NCBI GenBank assembly: GCA_022539475.1
Contig: VCMS01000088.1
Coordinates: 62,001 to 126,000, forward strand
Direction of reading: 5' to 3'
Origin: Gracilaria domingensis
Lineage: Eukaryota; Rhodophyta; Florideophyceae; Gracilariales; Gracilariaceae
Length of the DNA stretch: 64,000 nt
Part shown: positions 13,633 to 23,588 of the stretch, one piece after another
How the letters are laid out: each line of letters starts with the position of its first letter
How positions within the stretch are numbered: the first letter of the stretch is position 1
Notes under the pieces: generated by a model
What the model was told of the DNA's origin: nothing
Databases searched by the model: none
What the model saw: the letters and a program-made list of their open reading frames with translations, nothing else
Position numbers and translations under genes: made by a program

Positions 13633-13773
13633 TGGGTTGTAGAAAAGGTCCTCGACAAGGGAGTGGCCCCTGATGGGTCTGCAGTGGTCAAAGTCCGGTG
13701 GTACGGTTACCCGCTCTCGAGAGACTCCTGGGACCCTCTCAACAACATTCCCTTTATCTTTGTCGCTCGCTTT
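13633..13773 (+). other. Chromodomain at the integrase C-terminal end
   Basis: The translation reads EWVVEKVLDKGVAPDGS then VVKVRWYGYPLSRDSWDP. This is the classic chromodomain pattern (V-E-K-I-L, K-V-x-W-x-G-Y, W-x-P) that defines chromoviruses and is thought to guide integration to marked chromatin. Confidence 0.88.
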
Positions 13774-13879
13774 CGCTCCCGCCCACGATCGCACACGCTC
13801 GCGCAACTGAACGCAACCTCCTTCGAGGACTTTGGAGTGCTTTTCCGGTTTTGGATAAGAAAAATTTCGGTGTAGTCTC

Positions 13880-16555
13880 CCCCCGGCCATGGCGACCAAA
13901 ATTTTCCCAGCGGGATAGCGCTCGTTTGAAGTCCCTATGGGTCTCGCGAAGGCCTTCGGAAGGCTTCGCAATGGTTTCGGAGAAGTTTGGACCCCTCCGG
14001 GATGATATAGGACGACTTGGCACACTCGCAGTAGCGAGCGGCGGACCTTTTGAGGACTGTGCACACCCGGTGCAGCGCATCACATTGCTGGCATGCGCCG
14101 TTGCACGCACGGAACGACCAAGTTGGACACGCGCGCCCTTCGGCACGCTCGAATTACCTACGTGGGACACGCGCGCGCCATGCACAAGCGCGCGCGCCGC
14201 TATGCGCCGTTGCAAGCGTGCTAAACGCCACGTGGCCCACGCTTGTGGGTAGCAGATTGGGTATACAGTATTGCCCGTAGGGACGCCGCCAGGCACAATA
14301 AAAAAATGCTAAGTATTTTGATGTGCCGCGCACCCCAAATCGGGCAATGCGAGCCGCCGAAACGCCCGTGTTTCCGAGTTACGGGCAAAACAAAGAATAG
14401 CCGTTTTCGATCCCATCTGGGAGGGTAATTTCCGGCGCGATTTTTTTGATTCTTCTTGCAAGTAACTCTCTGGGAAATCAGCCGATTCCGGCCTATTCAC
14501 CTATCGAAGACATGCCTATTTGGCCCCCGCGCGTACTGTGTACCCCCCCAGTCTTGTTGCCACGTGCCGCGCGCACGCGCGCAGTGCCGCGCATGCGCGC
14601 GCGCGGCTGCCAACGGCTCTCCGTCTCACCCAGCCGGGAGATCTTGGCACTTGGAGCCCAAGCGCGCTCCAAGAAAGGGAGGGGACCGAAACAGGGCTCT
14701 ATTCACGCCATGAGCTCCAAGCCGCACGCTGCGCACCCCGCGCACGCATCGCCAAAGTGCCCGCGCCGGCCTTCGAGAGGGATGATTGCACCGCAAACGC
14801 GCTGCGACCACGCGTCCTGCAAAGAAAAAAATAGAGAAGCTGAAGCTCTTTATTGACTCACACGAGCTGAAGCGCGATACGCATTCCCGCCACGGGTACG
14901 ACGGCTACGACGGATCGCACTCCGTAGGCCGTTCAAGTCCGACCCGGACGGTGCGAAAGAGGACTCATCCATATATGACGAGTACAGTGAGCAAAGCCCA
15001 ACGGGACCATCGCCCACCAGGGAGCCAGGAACGCATCTAGAATGCCCCTTGTTTGGGCCATGCGCGAGGATGAGACGACCCGTACCGGGGTCAACAGCCG
15101 TTGGGACCGGCAAACGATACGGCCCATCCGGGACATGTGAGCAGTCCTTCGACCGTCAGTAGCTCGTGGCTGCGCGACTGTGATTCGTAGCTCCCAACAG
15201 GGTCAATGAAAGTTGTCTCTCGATCCATCCACGTTGTATCCCCACGAGAAGGAAATCACATCCATTGGGAAGCAACGTTTGCCGTCTACGTCTAGTGTTT
15301 CGGTACAGTGCGTATTCGGAAAGAACCCTATTGGAAGATACAGAAGCAAACTGAAGCGCCTGGAGAGAGATGCCGATGAGTGAAAAGGACCCAGCTGGGA
15401 ACCAAAGTCTCGCTGCATCGGGGCGTCTCTACCGTACCTTCCGTGGCCTTAGAGGAAAGTACTAAGCCTCGTAACGCGGTGGCCGCCTACTAGCTCCTTC
15501 TCGAAAGGACAGTCTGCTACACATCTAAGGGCTCCATTCGTGACTCCGCCCATGGCGTATCACCCCTCTGGGACTTCTGAGGATGGTTAGAACCTGCCCT
15601 TGCACACTTGGCATCGCTGGACCCCGCGTGGGATTCTCGCATTACAGAGCAACCGCGAACCCTGTTTTGGTCGTAGCTTGCCTAACTGGGATCCCGATTG
15701 GTCTGGAATTTGTTTCTGGTTTGCTTATCAGACTGTCGACCCAAGCGGGATTTTTCCGCACTCAGGCTCGCCGTGTCGCATCGCTCGCGTGCGCTTGGCA
15801 TCGATTGTAGGAATCGAAACTCCAGCAATCCTGGGCGTCTGTCGCCGGTTCCTAATTCGGTTGGATGGCCCACTACGGGACTGCTGTGTTCTCTACCTTG
15901 CTGTTTCGCGGTCGCAGTCGTTCGTGATCCTCTCGGGATTTCTTCGTTTGTTAATTTGTCTCACGCAGAGACCTCAACCCCTTGGGAGGCCGCTCCGCTC
16001 TCTGAGGTGCAATGGTCGCTCAACGGGCGACATATTCGCCCATAAGGATTCCGGCGGCTTGCAAATTATGAAGCGCGCTGCCAATGGTCGTGGTGCCACA
16101 ACCGGGAATCCAGCGACAGGCTGCACATTTCCACAGCCCGTGAGGGAATCGACGGCGCTACCCTTGGGCATGAACGTCCTCATTGGGGAAGGCCTGTTCG
16201 AGTTCTCTGGCCAACCCAATGGGACTTCTTCGATCTGAGGCAACCGCGCCCCCTTGGTATGCCGGAGCTGCAATGACGGGCTCTTCGCCGTGTCGGTCAG
16301 CCGCAGCGCTCGCGCGCTCATTCGTCGCCTATCGGGAATTTTAAGGAAGACAGGACCTGGGTCGCCGTGTTGCTCGCCACATGGGTAACGTTCCCGCCGC
16401 GGGCGATGTACGCCGCTCCCTCGCGCGTTGCCTTGCGTACGATGGTCACCCCAATGGGATCTTGGTGGACTACAAATTGGTGTTCAGTGAGGACTGCAAT
16501 CGTGGTCCCTCCCCGAATGGGAATGTTTGGCCAGCCTCGGGACGAGGCCAGGCCT
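13880..16555 (+). other. Long noncoding 3' tail of the chromovirus
   Basis: About 2.7 kb lie between the chromodomain and the purine tract. The longest open frame (about 15.6-16.2 kb) has no recognisable domain. The stretch contains GC-rich blocks with alternating CG/CA and many short interrupted palindromes of the type CCC-N-GGGA, such as those near 14990, 15635, 16205 and 16450. Confidence 0.6.
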
Positions 16556-16566
16556 AGGAAGGGGAG
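16556..16566 (+). other. Polypurine tract before the 3' LTR
   Basis: AGGAAGGGGAG lies two bases before the TGTAG start of the 3' LTR, where the plus-strand primer of a Ty3/gypsy element is expected. Confidence 0.7.
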
Positions 16567-16568
16567 TC

Positions 16569-16995
16569 TGTAGTGCAGTGAGAGTCACCGCCCACACGGG
16601 TGCATAGTATTAGTTTATTTAGTTAGTGTGCACAGGGTGCACATCAGGGTCCCACACGTGTGGGGTTGTGACAGTTTACGTGTCGCCCTTCGGGACCCCC
16701 CTTATAGGAAGATAGTTTATTATTTTCGACACGTGGCGTGTGCCCGTGCGAGGTGCACTTAAGCATCTCCCGCCGGGCAGAGCTCATCGTGGTAAACCTC
16801 AAGCACCCCCTAGACGATTCTTCCATCGTCTAGTTTCCCACAAGGGTCATCCTACCGTCACTACCGGTGCTGCGTGCCTATCTCGCGCCCCGTTGTTAGC
16901 GTTCGTTGAGTGCTCCTTCGTCCCCGCTTGGGTGCTGCGCAATTTATTCCTTTATCAGGGCATAGTACGTTGTCACGGCCTGTGGCTCTACTACA
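16569..16995 (+). repeat. 3' LTR of the plus-strand chromovirus
   Basis: Partner of 6654-7079. It is followed at once by the target duplication GAGGT at 16996-17000. Confidence 0.95.
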
Positions 16996-17102
16996 GAGGT
17001 GACCGGGGGTCACCTCTTATATCGTAACCGATAAATTAGTTACACTAAATTAAATAATCTAATGCACACCTAAGCAGGTCCATACACGTGGTGCACGTGA
17101 CA
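16996..17102 (-). repeat. Displaced start of the older element's 5' LTR
   Basis: This continues the sequence interrupted at 6653. Read on the minus strand it begins TGTCACGTGCACC at 17102 and passes CTGCTTAG and an AT-rich stretch, features shared with the candidate LTR at 2459. The older element's outer end is therefore at about 17102. Confidence 0.65.
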
Positions 17103-17209
17103 ACCCGCGGCAGCGGCCAGTAAAATATCCGACAATCATAACAAAACATGTGTGAACACACCCATTCCTGCAGACGCGTACACGCGACCAGCACTCATCC
17201 ATGCCACGT

Positions 17210-18710
17210 CATGGCCGACCCCTCAGGCTGTCACACCTCACTACTGCTGAAAAACATCCCATCCCTGGGCCAATACTCATACCTTCCGAGTACCCGGAAT
17301 CATTCCTACCAAGGATTTATGAAAACCATCCCCTTGCATGGGGCAAGCACATTTTGCTCTACAATACCAACTCGCTCCGAAAGCAATCAAAGCTGCATGG
17401 CCTGTATTCCCCAAGCACATGATGTGGATCTGTATGACAGAGACTCGTTTTCACGAATCCACTCCGAATGTTTTCACGGGTCATGGCCCTCCCGTAGGCT
17501 TCTGTAATCAGACGACATACGTCAAACACATCAAGGTACTTGTTAAACAATAGAAAAGAGGCCACACAAGTCGCAAGAAGCTCCCGAAAAGTGGACTTCA
17601 TCGACGAAAAGACGGAAACGTCAAGCAGTTGGGTCTAGAATGCGCTGGCGGCAGGTACGCAATCACACGGTTGATGCGGAACAATTCACAGACACGAAGC
17701 GACATATGACTGCGGTATCCATCGTACGTTTGCAAAACATGGCGCCCATTAGGTCGGAGATCACAAAATGGGTTGCCCACTTGTAAAAGTTGTTGGCGTC
17801 AACACCGGCAACGTTTCTGCCAGCAGCTACGAGCTCTCTATGAGGCAAAACGTAATGAACGGGTTCAACATTTTCCGTTTCATTGGTTGTTTGTGTGCGT
17901 ACCCTACATTTTTTAAAGACAAACATCGGATCAACTGCAATACCCTCGGCTGATACGCACGCAAGGCAGGTAATGCAGGATATGTTCTTGAAAGACGCGC
18001 CCTGAATTTCAGGAACATCATCGACTGAGATGTAGTGCTTGGTGCGAGACGTCTTCTTGTCGTCTTTGTAAACGGAAAACCCCCTTTCGTCTAAGTTGGA
18101 CAGTCTGCGACGGTCGATGTTGTACATCTCTATCACGTCAGATATCTTTGCAAGATGGCTGGTTAGAATCTTTACATTTGTCGATATGTATCTCTGCGAT
18201 TCTTGAACAGAGACTTTGCGATACATGATGACGTCTTCGTGTCGAGCTTGGAAAGCTCTACACCAATCATCACCCGGGCGATCACTTTGGAAACGTAGCT
18301 TCTGTTGCCTTTCTATCGGAAACGACTGACCAAGTACTCCACAGCATCCTTTAAGTCGTTTCTAGTCATGTACTTTCTAGTTTTGGAATAATGGTTAAGC
18401 ACTTGTACTATGTGTTCTTCTTCAGTGTCGCTTAGTGCATATCTATTCGACCTGGCCGGCTTGCTGACCAAATTGATGCGATGGAGCCAATATTGGATAG
18501 AGGAGACCGGCAGGTGGAAATTACGACTGGCTTCATGAAACGACAGGCGTCCTTCTTTGAATGCGAAAACGGCATGGCGCATTTCGCGGGTAACGCGCAT
18601 GCGCATATCACGAACCATGAAGCAGTTTCAGTTCGCTTATGCACGGATTTGGACTTCTTGCAGAAGTGCATTGGTTTCAGTTTGCGGGAAAACTTGCGCT
18701 TATAAGGCAT
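17210..18710 (-). mobile_element. pogo/Tigger-like (Tc1/mariner superfamily) DNA transposon relic
   Basis: Minus-strand pieces of one transposase are seen. From about 18710 there is a basic start (MPYKRKFSRKLKP), then a psq-type helix-turn-helix (EMRHAVFAFKEGRLSFHEAS, HLPVSSIQYWLHRI). A CENP-B-like part follows (GDDWCRAFQARHED, about 18240-18290). The DDE nuclease comes next, with NLDERGFSVYKDDKKTS, DGYRSHMSLRV and the tail LITEAYGRAMTRENIRSGF. The frame changes at about 18640, 18320 and 17610, and the third acidic residue falls in the last of these, so it is not functional. No terminal repeats could be assigned. It abuts the older LTR element's end at 17102. Confidence 0.75.
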
Positions 18711-18719
18711 ATTGTCGTA

Positions 18720-19789
18720 GGGTGCAGAATGAGTGATAGTGGTAATGACGGATGCAAGCTTAGATTGTTAGCGTTCCGTTTCACAAGCTGCGAGGTTCTG
18801 AGAGCGGTTTATAAACGAGCCATAGAGATGCTTTACAGAATTCTTCGACTTCTAGATCTACATTGAAAGTGCTCTGAGAGGTTTCTTACGACGGATTTGG
18901 TTGTTTTGCTAGTCTGTTGTAAGTTTGAGAAAGAGTAATTGGACGGTAGCGGAGGTTAGGGGACTTGCGTTCTGGTTGTTTTCAAGGGGAATCGAATTCA
19001 CGGGAAAAACAGTCTTGAAAATGCTTTTGCAAAGTTTGTATCAAAGAAAGAAGTTGAAAAGTATACTACGGTAGACGTGGGGATGCCAGCCTTTTTGGAA
19101 AGTGTGTTGAACGAAATGCTCATTTCTGTAATTTGTGAAGGGCCTACATTGTTTTCATGGTTGTCTATCTTGAATAGACGAGGGTCAGAGTGCTCTTGAC
19201 TCTTCGATGAAAGTAAAGAAAGCGTTCCTCTCAGATGTTCCTTCCCGGCAAGGGTATTGTTCAACAAAGACTAACGATGAACACTACGAACGTCCGGAGA
19301 GAACTGCCTTTGTAGCCTGCATTAGCCTCGCTATAACCGAGGCCAATTGGTTTCAGAAGCTATAGCTATGCCAATCTTATCATGAGTAGCTCACTCTATT
19401 GTAAAAACGCGCGACTTTCACACCGTAAAGCTGTATGCCGAATCATTCTCCGTCATCTGATTCTTCTTCTTTAGGAATCAATGAGCATTTCAAATCAAAG
19501 GGCGCCAAATACGTTGCGCATTTTGACACTATGTACACAGCGGCGCTTAAACGCACGAGGCAACGAACAATGTAGTGTGATACGACGTCTACAACATGGG
19601 AACCCTCTCTATGCTCTAGAAAGAGACGAATCACCTGAATGAGAATGGGGAGCACTTCTTGAAGCGAGAGCTAAAAATGCTGTCAAAGATAGTAGAAAAA
19701 CAGATCTGAGGCGCAACCGTGAGTACATGAAGTGGAGATGAGAAGAGCAGACACAAGCCGAAGCGCAGAGAAAAGACGAGAGGCATGGA
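18720..19789. other. Gene-poor stretch, nothing recognised
   Basis: Only short, composition-type open frames occur, none with a known motif. No RNA gene or repeat could be supported. Confidence 0.5.
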
Positions 19790-20233
19790 GTGCAAGCCAG
19801 CAGCAGTAGCAGGAACGTAGTGCCGGTCGAGCGTGCGCTGCGGCCGTACGTGCTACGCATGATGAGAGTGGAGCTGGCGGCGCTGGCCGAAATGCGGCAC
19901 GCGCGGCCCGCCACGACACGCGGCGACTTCAGGGCGTTTTGTGCTGTGCTGTGGCGCCGCCACGCGGCACGGTTGATAAGCATCTTCAAAAGGAGGTCGG
20001 AGCAGCTTTGCATGTCATGCATAAAGCTGCGTCTCAGCGAAGCGTATCAGGGCTACTGTGACGTCCTAACTAAGCTTGTAGTGCACGACGAGCGGCTGCA
20101 TCGCATATCTATGTACTGCTTTGAGATAATTTGCCTGGCGCTCCCACGCGCGGACGACACGCACCACGCCACAGTCGCTGTGGTGGTGGCGACGGCGGCG
20201 GTGTCCACTGCGGCAACGTCGCACACGGAATGA
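19790..20233 (+). CDS. Hypothetical helical protein, 147 aa
   Basis: I do not recognise the product. It has a basic, Ala/Arg-rich helical middle (RALRPYVLRMMRVELAALAE), a segment with CMSCIKLRLSEAYQGYCDVL and a hydrophobic stretch ISMYCFEIICLAL, then a low-complexity Ala/Val/Thr tail. The region is more GC-rich than its surroundings, as real genes are here, but antisense open frames overlap it and no upstream start context decides the strand. It could be a lone lineage-specific gene or a chance frame. Confidence 0.3.
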   Translation: MQASSSSRNVVPVERALRPYVLRMMRVELAALAEMRHARPATTRGDFRAFCAVLWRRHAARLISIFKRRSEQLCMSCIKLRLSEAYQGYCDVLTKLVVHDERLHRISMYCFEIICLALPRADDTHHATVAVVVATAAVSTAATSHTE

Positions 20234-21330
20234 AAGAAGATCACAATGGCGCTCACCGTGGCAACAATAAGGGGGTTGATAGATGCAACAAAGACGGTTT
20301 ATTTGAAAGCAACGGCGATGGCATCGAAGAAAGCCGCGTACGCAGCCAGCTAGAAACGTTTACTGTTTTTGGATCTGTTGAACTCGGCAAGAGCGAGAAA
20401 CAAAAGGATGGGAATGAAATTAGCGCAGCTTAGAAGTTGGATGCACTCTATTTAGCAAAGCAATTGTGATTGCTCAAATGAAAATCAGTTTTTAGTGACG
20501 ATGATTTCAAGCTCGAAAAAAGCGCGTGTGTACTTATGGAGCTGCATATTGTGGATTCAGGTTGATTATTATCCGACAAGAATGAGCATGAGCAGTCGGT
20601 TGGCGATCAGATGTGCATGTAATAGCCAAGATAACAAGGTTGGATGCTGTTTAAAAAAAAAGGCGGCGTTCAACTTTGCCCTACTTGCTAAAATATGCAG
20701 GTCTAGTGAGTGAAAAATTAATTTGATCGTGGAGAATAAAGTATTGAAGCGTTGATGCTAAAACTTTGTCAGTTTTGTCCAAGCTCATTGAGCTAATGTT
20801 TGAGTAAATTTACTTTTATATTGTGGTTATTGTTGAGCCTCTCCGGCTCAGTAAACCAAAAGTTGTTCAACTATACCCTTGCTGGGAAGGTAGTTCACGA
20901 TTGTACCTTGGGGTCAATGTTGAACACCCTTTGAGATGGCAGCTTTCCTTGCAGAAGCACTCAAAAGCGCGGAATTATGGTGTTCAGCTTTGACCCCACT
21001 TTTTTGACGCATGAGCCTGCACTGTAGTTACAGTGACCAGTGTAGCTAGTTTAATGTGGGCCACATTAAAATCGGTTTTCTTGCTATAAAATTTGTTAAT
21101 GTTACTACTATTTGTAATGAACACCCTTTGCAATGCGGTACAGCGAGCGAAGCAGGTATCCATGGTATCTCGACACTGTCGTGCACACAGAAAAGCTTTA
21201 CAGAAAGTCTACCAGCTGCAGCTGCTCGTAAAGCCTTGTCACATTCGGTACGAATCCACTGACACGATGGCTACCGTTGAGGACCTCAACTGGAGGATAG
21301 TCCATCTTCGTTCACCTTGCCTTCTCGCTC
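20234..21330. other. Intergenic stretch with one inverted repeat
   Basis: AT-richer sequence without a supported gene. The only structured item is the inverted repeat at 20910-20997. It also holds the upstream region of the coiled-coil gene. Confidence 0.5.
20910..20997. repeat. Inverted repeat, 19-bp arms, possible MITE core
   Basis: The left arm at 20910-20928 reads GGGGTCAATGTTGAACACC. The right arm at 20979-20997 is its reverse complement at 17 of 19 positions. The spacer is 50 bases and no target duplication was identified. Confidence 0.5.
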
Positions 21331-21381
21331 GTGTCCAGCTCTCCCCTCCCCACCCCCTGTTGTAATTCCACAATCACCACT

Positions 21382-22692
21382 ATGTCATTGACTGAAACGC
21401 AGCCGGACGATGAACAGCCCTTGGTCACTGTCAAGGACTATCGCCCGTCATGTCACAGCTCAAGCAGCAGTAGCGACGCCCCCGAGAGCACGGATGGTGA
21501 GTTCGATTTCGAAGACGTCGAGAGGCAATGCCCCTTCGCTCATCTTCCCAAGAAGTCCAGGCTTGGAAAGCTCTACAATACCCGCTACTCAAAGGGCTTG
21601 TGGGGCGAGACGCCTATCGTCACAACTGTTGAAACCCCCTGCATACTCAGATGTTGGGCAATCAACGGTCCAGATGAATTCTACGACGAACAGGAACAGC
21701 GCGAACCGTTCAACATGGATGACGACACTATCATCCCAATGACCGGCTCGGGACTTCTCCACTCCCACCGCCAAACTGCGCTTCCTCCACCTCGACCTAG
21801 GGCGCGCGTTGGTAAAATGTCCCCGCTTCAGAAGTGTAACATCAAGATTGTCCCACCAGCGCCGCAACGCGCGCCAACTTTGCCTTGCAAAGCCAGTTCT
21901 GCGCTAGCTCTCAGCGATATGTTGAGCACCAAGGGTAGACTTGTGGAAGACCCTTGCGGTCTGTCTGACTCTTCTTCAGACAGCGAATCTCCGCTTAATT
22001 CCAATTTCCAACCGTCCATGAACAGTTCTAACTCAACATCAATTAACTTTTGCTTGTGTTCGGACGAGGATACCGGTTCAGAAGAATCACATCAACCGTT
22101 CGACGAAGTCTATCAACTTTCCCTCTTGTCCGCCACGACCAGCTCAAGCATGACGGATCCCGAGCGACAGATAGAGACGTTGACGCAACGAGTCGAGCAG
22201 CTGATGAGTGTCGCCAATTCCCTGCAGGACCAGTTAACGGCATCCAACAGGGAAAAGACTCAACTGCAGCAGCAAGTACAGACGTTGCAGACAATGCGAT
22301 TATCCTCGGAAGAATCCACCTCACCGCGAAACGTTGCTACTGAAAACATTGAAGATATGCCGCCTGGACGGCGGAGCCCTAGAGCAAAGTGCTTGGCGCG
22401 GGAAGGCGAGAGGCTGAGGATGGAGCTCTTGCAGGAGAAGCAGAAAACGGCTGAGGTGCAGTTGGAGAATGAGAGGCTGCTTGCGGTCATCTTGAAGCTG
22501 AAGTATGAAATGGACTTCGAACATGACCTGTGCGAGAAGTTTCAAAAGAAGGCTGGCGCAGGGCAAACTGGCGGCAAGTGGCAAAAGTTTAGGCAGGTGG
22601 TCAGGTCTTCAAGTGGTTTGTGGGATTCCAAGAAAAGGCCGACGCACCAACGTGGGTGGTCGTTTGGAAGAACTAGGAGCCGCAAGCGATAA
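21382..22692 (+). CDS. Disordered protein with C-terminal coiled coil
   Basis: The family is not recognised. The frame is open from 21331. I prefer the ATG at 21382 (MSLTETQPDD), which gives 436 aa; the earlier ATG adds 17 residues. The first 270 residues are acidic and Ser-rich with Pro-rich linkers and serine runs, so probably disordered. A heptad-like coiled coil follows (RQIETLTQRVEQLMSV, REKTQLQQQVQTLQ), and a second helix lies further on (ERLRMELLQEKQKTAEVQLE). The tail is strongly basic and ends GRTRSRKR, which could be a nuclear localisation or nucleic-acid-binding segment. It could be a cytoskeletal or nuclear scaffold protein, but no function can be assigned. Confidence 0.7.
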   Translation: MSLTETQPDDEQPLVTVKDYRPSCHSSSSSSDAPESTDGEFDFEDVERQCPFAHLPKKSRLGKLYNTRYSKGLWGETPIVTTVETPCILRCWAINGPDEFYDEQEQREPFNMDDDTIIPMTGSGLLHSHRQTALPPPRPRARVGKMSPLQKCNIKIVPPAPQRAPTLPCKASSALALSDMLSTKGRLVEDPCGLSDSSSDSESPLNSNFQPSMNSSNSTSINFCLCSDEDTGSEESHQPFDEVYQLSLLSATTSSSMTDPERQIETLTQRVEQLMSVANSLQDQLTASNREKTQLQQQVQTLQTMRLSSEESTSPRNVATENIEDMPPGRRSPRAKCLAREGERLRMELLQEKQKTAEVQLENERLLAVILKLKYEMDFEHDLCEKFQKKAGAGQTGGKWQKFRQVVRSSSGLWDSKKRPTHQRGWSFGRTRSRKR

Positions 22693-23588
22693 AACGTTGG
22701 CTCTTCTTCGCATGGGCAACGTTTATCAACCATGTATTTTCCGTCAGCGCAAGTGTTACCGTTATTGAACGTTGTTGGGCAAGACTTTTCTTCTTGGTGT
22801 ATGAATAGGTTGTGAATAATTTAGCTTGGTTTGAGGGCAGTGTACAGTAAAATAAATGTGAGCTGGGTTAGAGGCACAGAACAATCATTGCTCTCGCTGG
22901 AGTAGTAGTTTTGGTCCTGAACGAGGGTTTGTAGTTCATATCGCCGTGGAGCTTCCGGTCACAACCCAACACTCTCAAACAAATCGACATGCACCCAGAT
23001 ACAAGCTCGAGAATCATGCTAACATCTGTCTGCTGCCGAGATAATCATAGGACCTTAGAGCTCTAGCAGCAGTCATTTCAGCAGTAACGGTGAATGCTTC
23101 TTCCATTGCTTTGGCTTGAGTACCATGTACATGTAAACATATGTCATGTGAGAGTGAAAGACAGCAAGAGTACTGTACTACTATCCTGAGTTTGTCAAAG
23201 GCCGGTCGTGCTCCCTTTGAGAGTCACTAGATCATGATGAAGAGAGCACCCGGGAAGGCAACGGTCTGCCTTGAGTCTCAGACTCTTTGAGGTGCATAGG
23301 GGGGTCGTCTCTGGAGTCGACTTGACCCGCACGACTGCTTCACAGCAATGCTATTGAAGCGGCTTTTATTATTTCATTTTCTGATCTGGAATCCAGATTC
23401 TGGATGGCGACGGTGATCTTTGCTTGCAGCTCAACTTGGGTCCGGTCTGAAGAGAACTTCTTTGGGTCTTTGGCTCAACAGCTCTTCTTCGCGCTCCGCT
23501 CCAATTACGACGATACTGTACCTGAACCAGCGGAAGACTTAGTTACTTCGACGTGTTCTGAGCGTTATCGGCGACTGGCATAGAAAGA
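22693..23588. other. Intergenic stretch, nothing recognised
   Basis: This contains the 3' side of the coiled-coil gene and the upstream region of the RlmN-type gene. No gene, RNA or repeat is supported. Confidence 0.5.

Larger units (their letters stand above)
6654..16995 (+). mobile_element. Ty3/gypsy chromovirus with both LTRs, nested in the older element's LTR
   Basis: The element is 10,342 bp, with a 426-bp 5' LTR (6654-7079) and a 427-bp 3' LTR (16569-16995). Both LTRs begin TGTAG and end CTACA. The target duplication GAGGT is at 6649-6653 and 16996-17000. Parts in order: gag-like region about 7.3-9.3 kb; retropepsin (ILDTGAG) near 9.75 kb; reverse transcriptase about 10.7-11.4 kb with YLDDV near 11.11 kb; RNase H about 11.5-11.9 kb; HHCC zinc-binding region about 12.3-12.5 kb; integrase core about 12.5-13.1 kb; and a chromodomain at about 13.63-13.77 kb. 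A noncoding tail of about 2.7 kb then runs to a purine tract at 16556-16566. By eye the LTRs differ at about 21 substitutions and one indel, so it is neither brand-new nor ancient. The structure is complete, but the coding part carries a handful of breaks. Confidence 0.95.

Noticed and set aside
15600-16238. 212-aa frame in the chromovirus tail
   Set aside because: No domain, and the composition is like the surrounding noncoding tail.
19609-20022. 137-aa Ser/Leu-rich frame on the minus strand
   Set aside because: Antisense to the more protein-like plus-strand frame and of low complexity.
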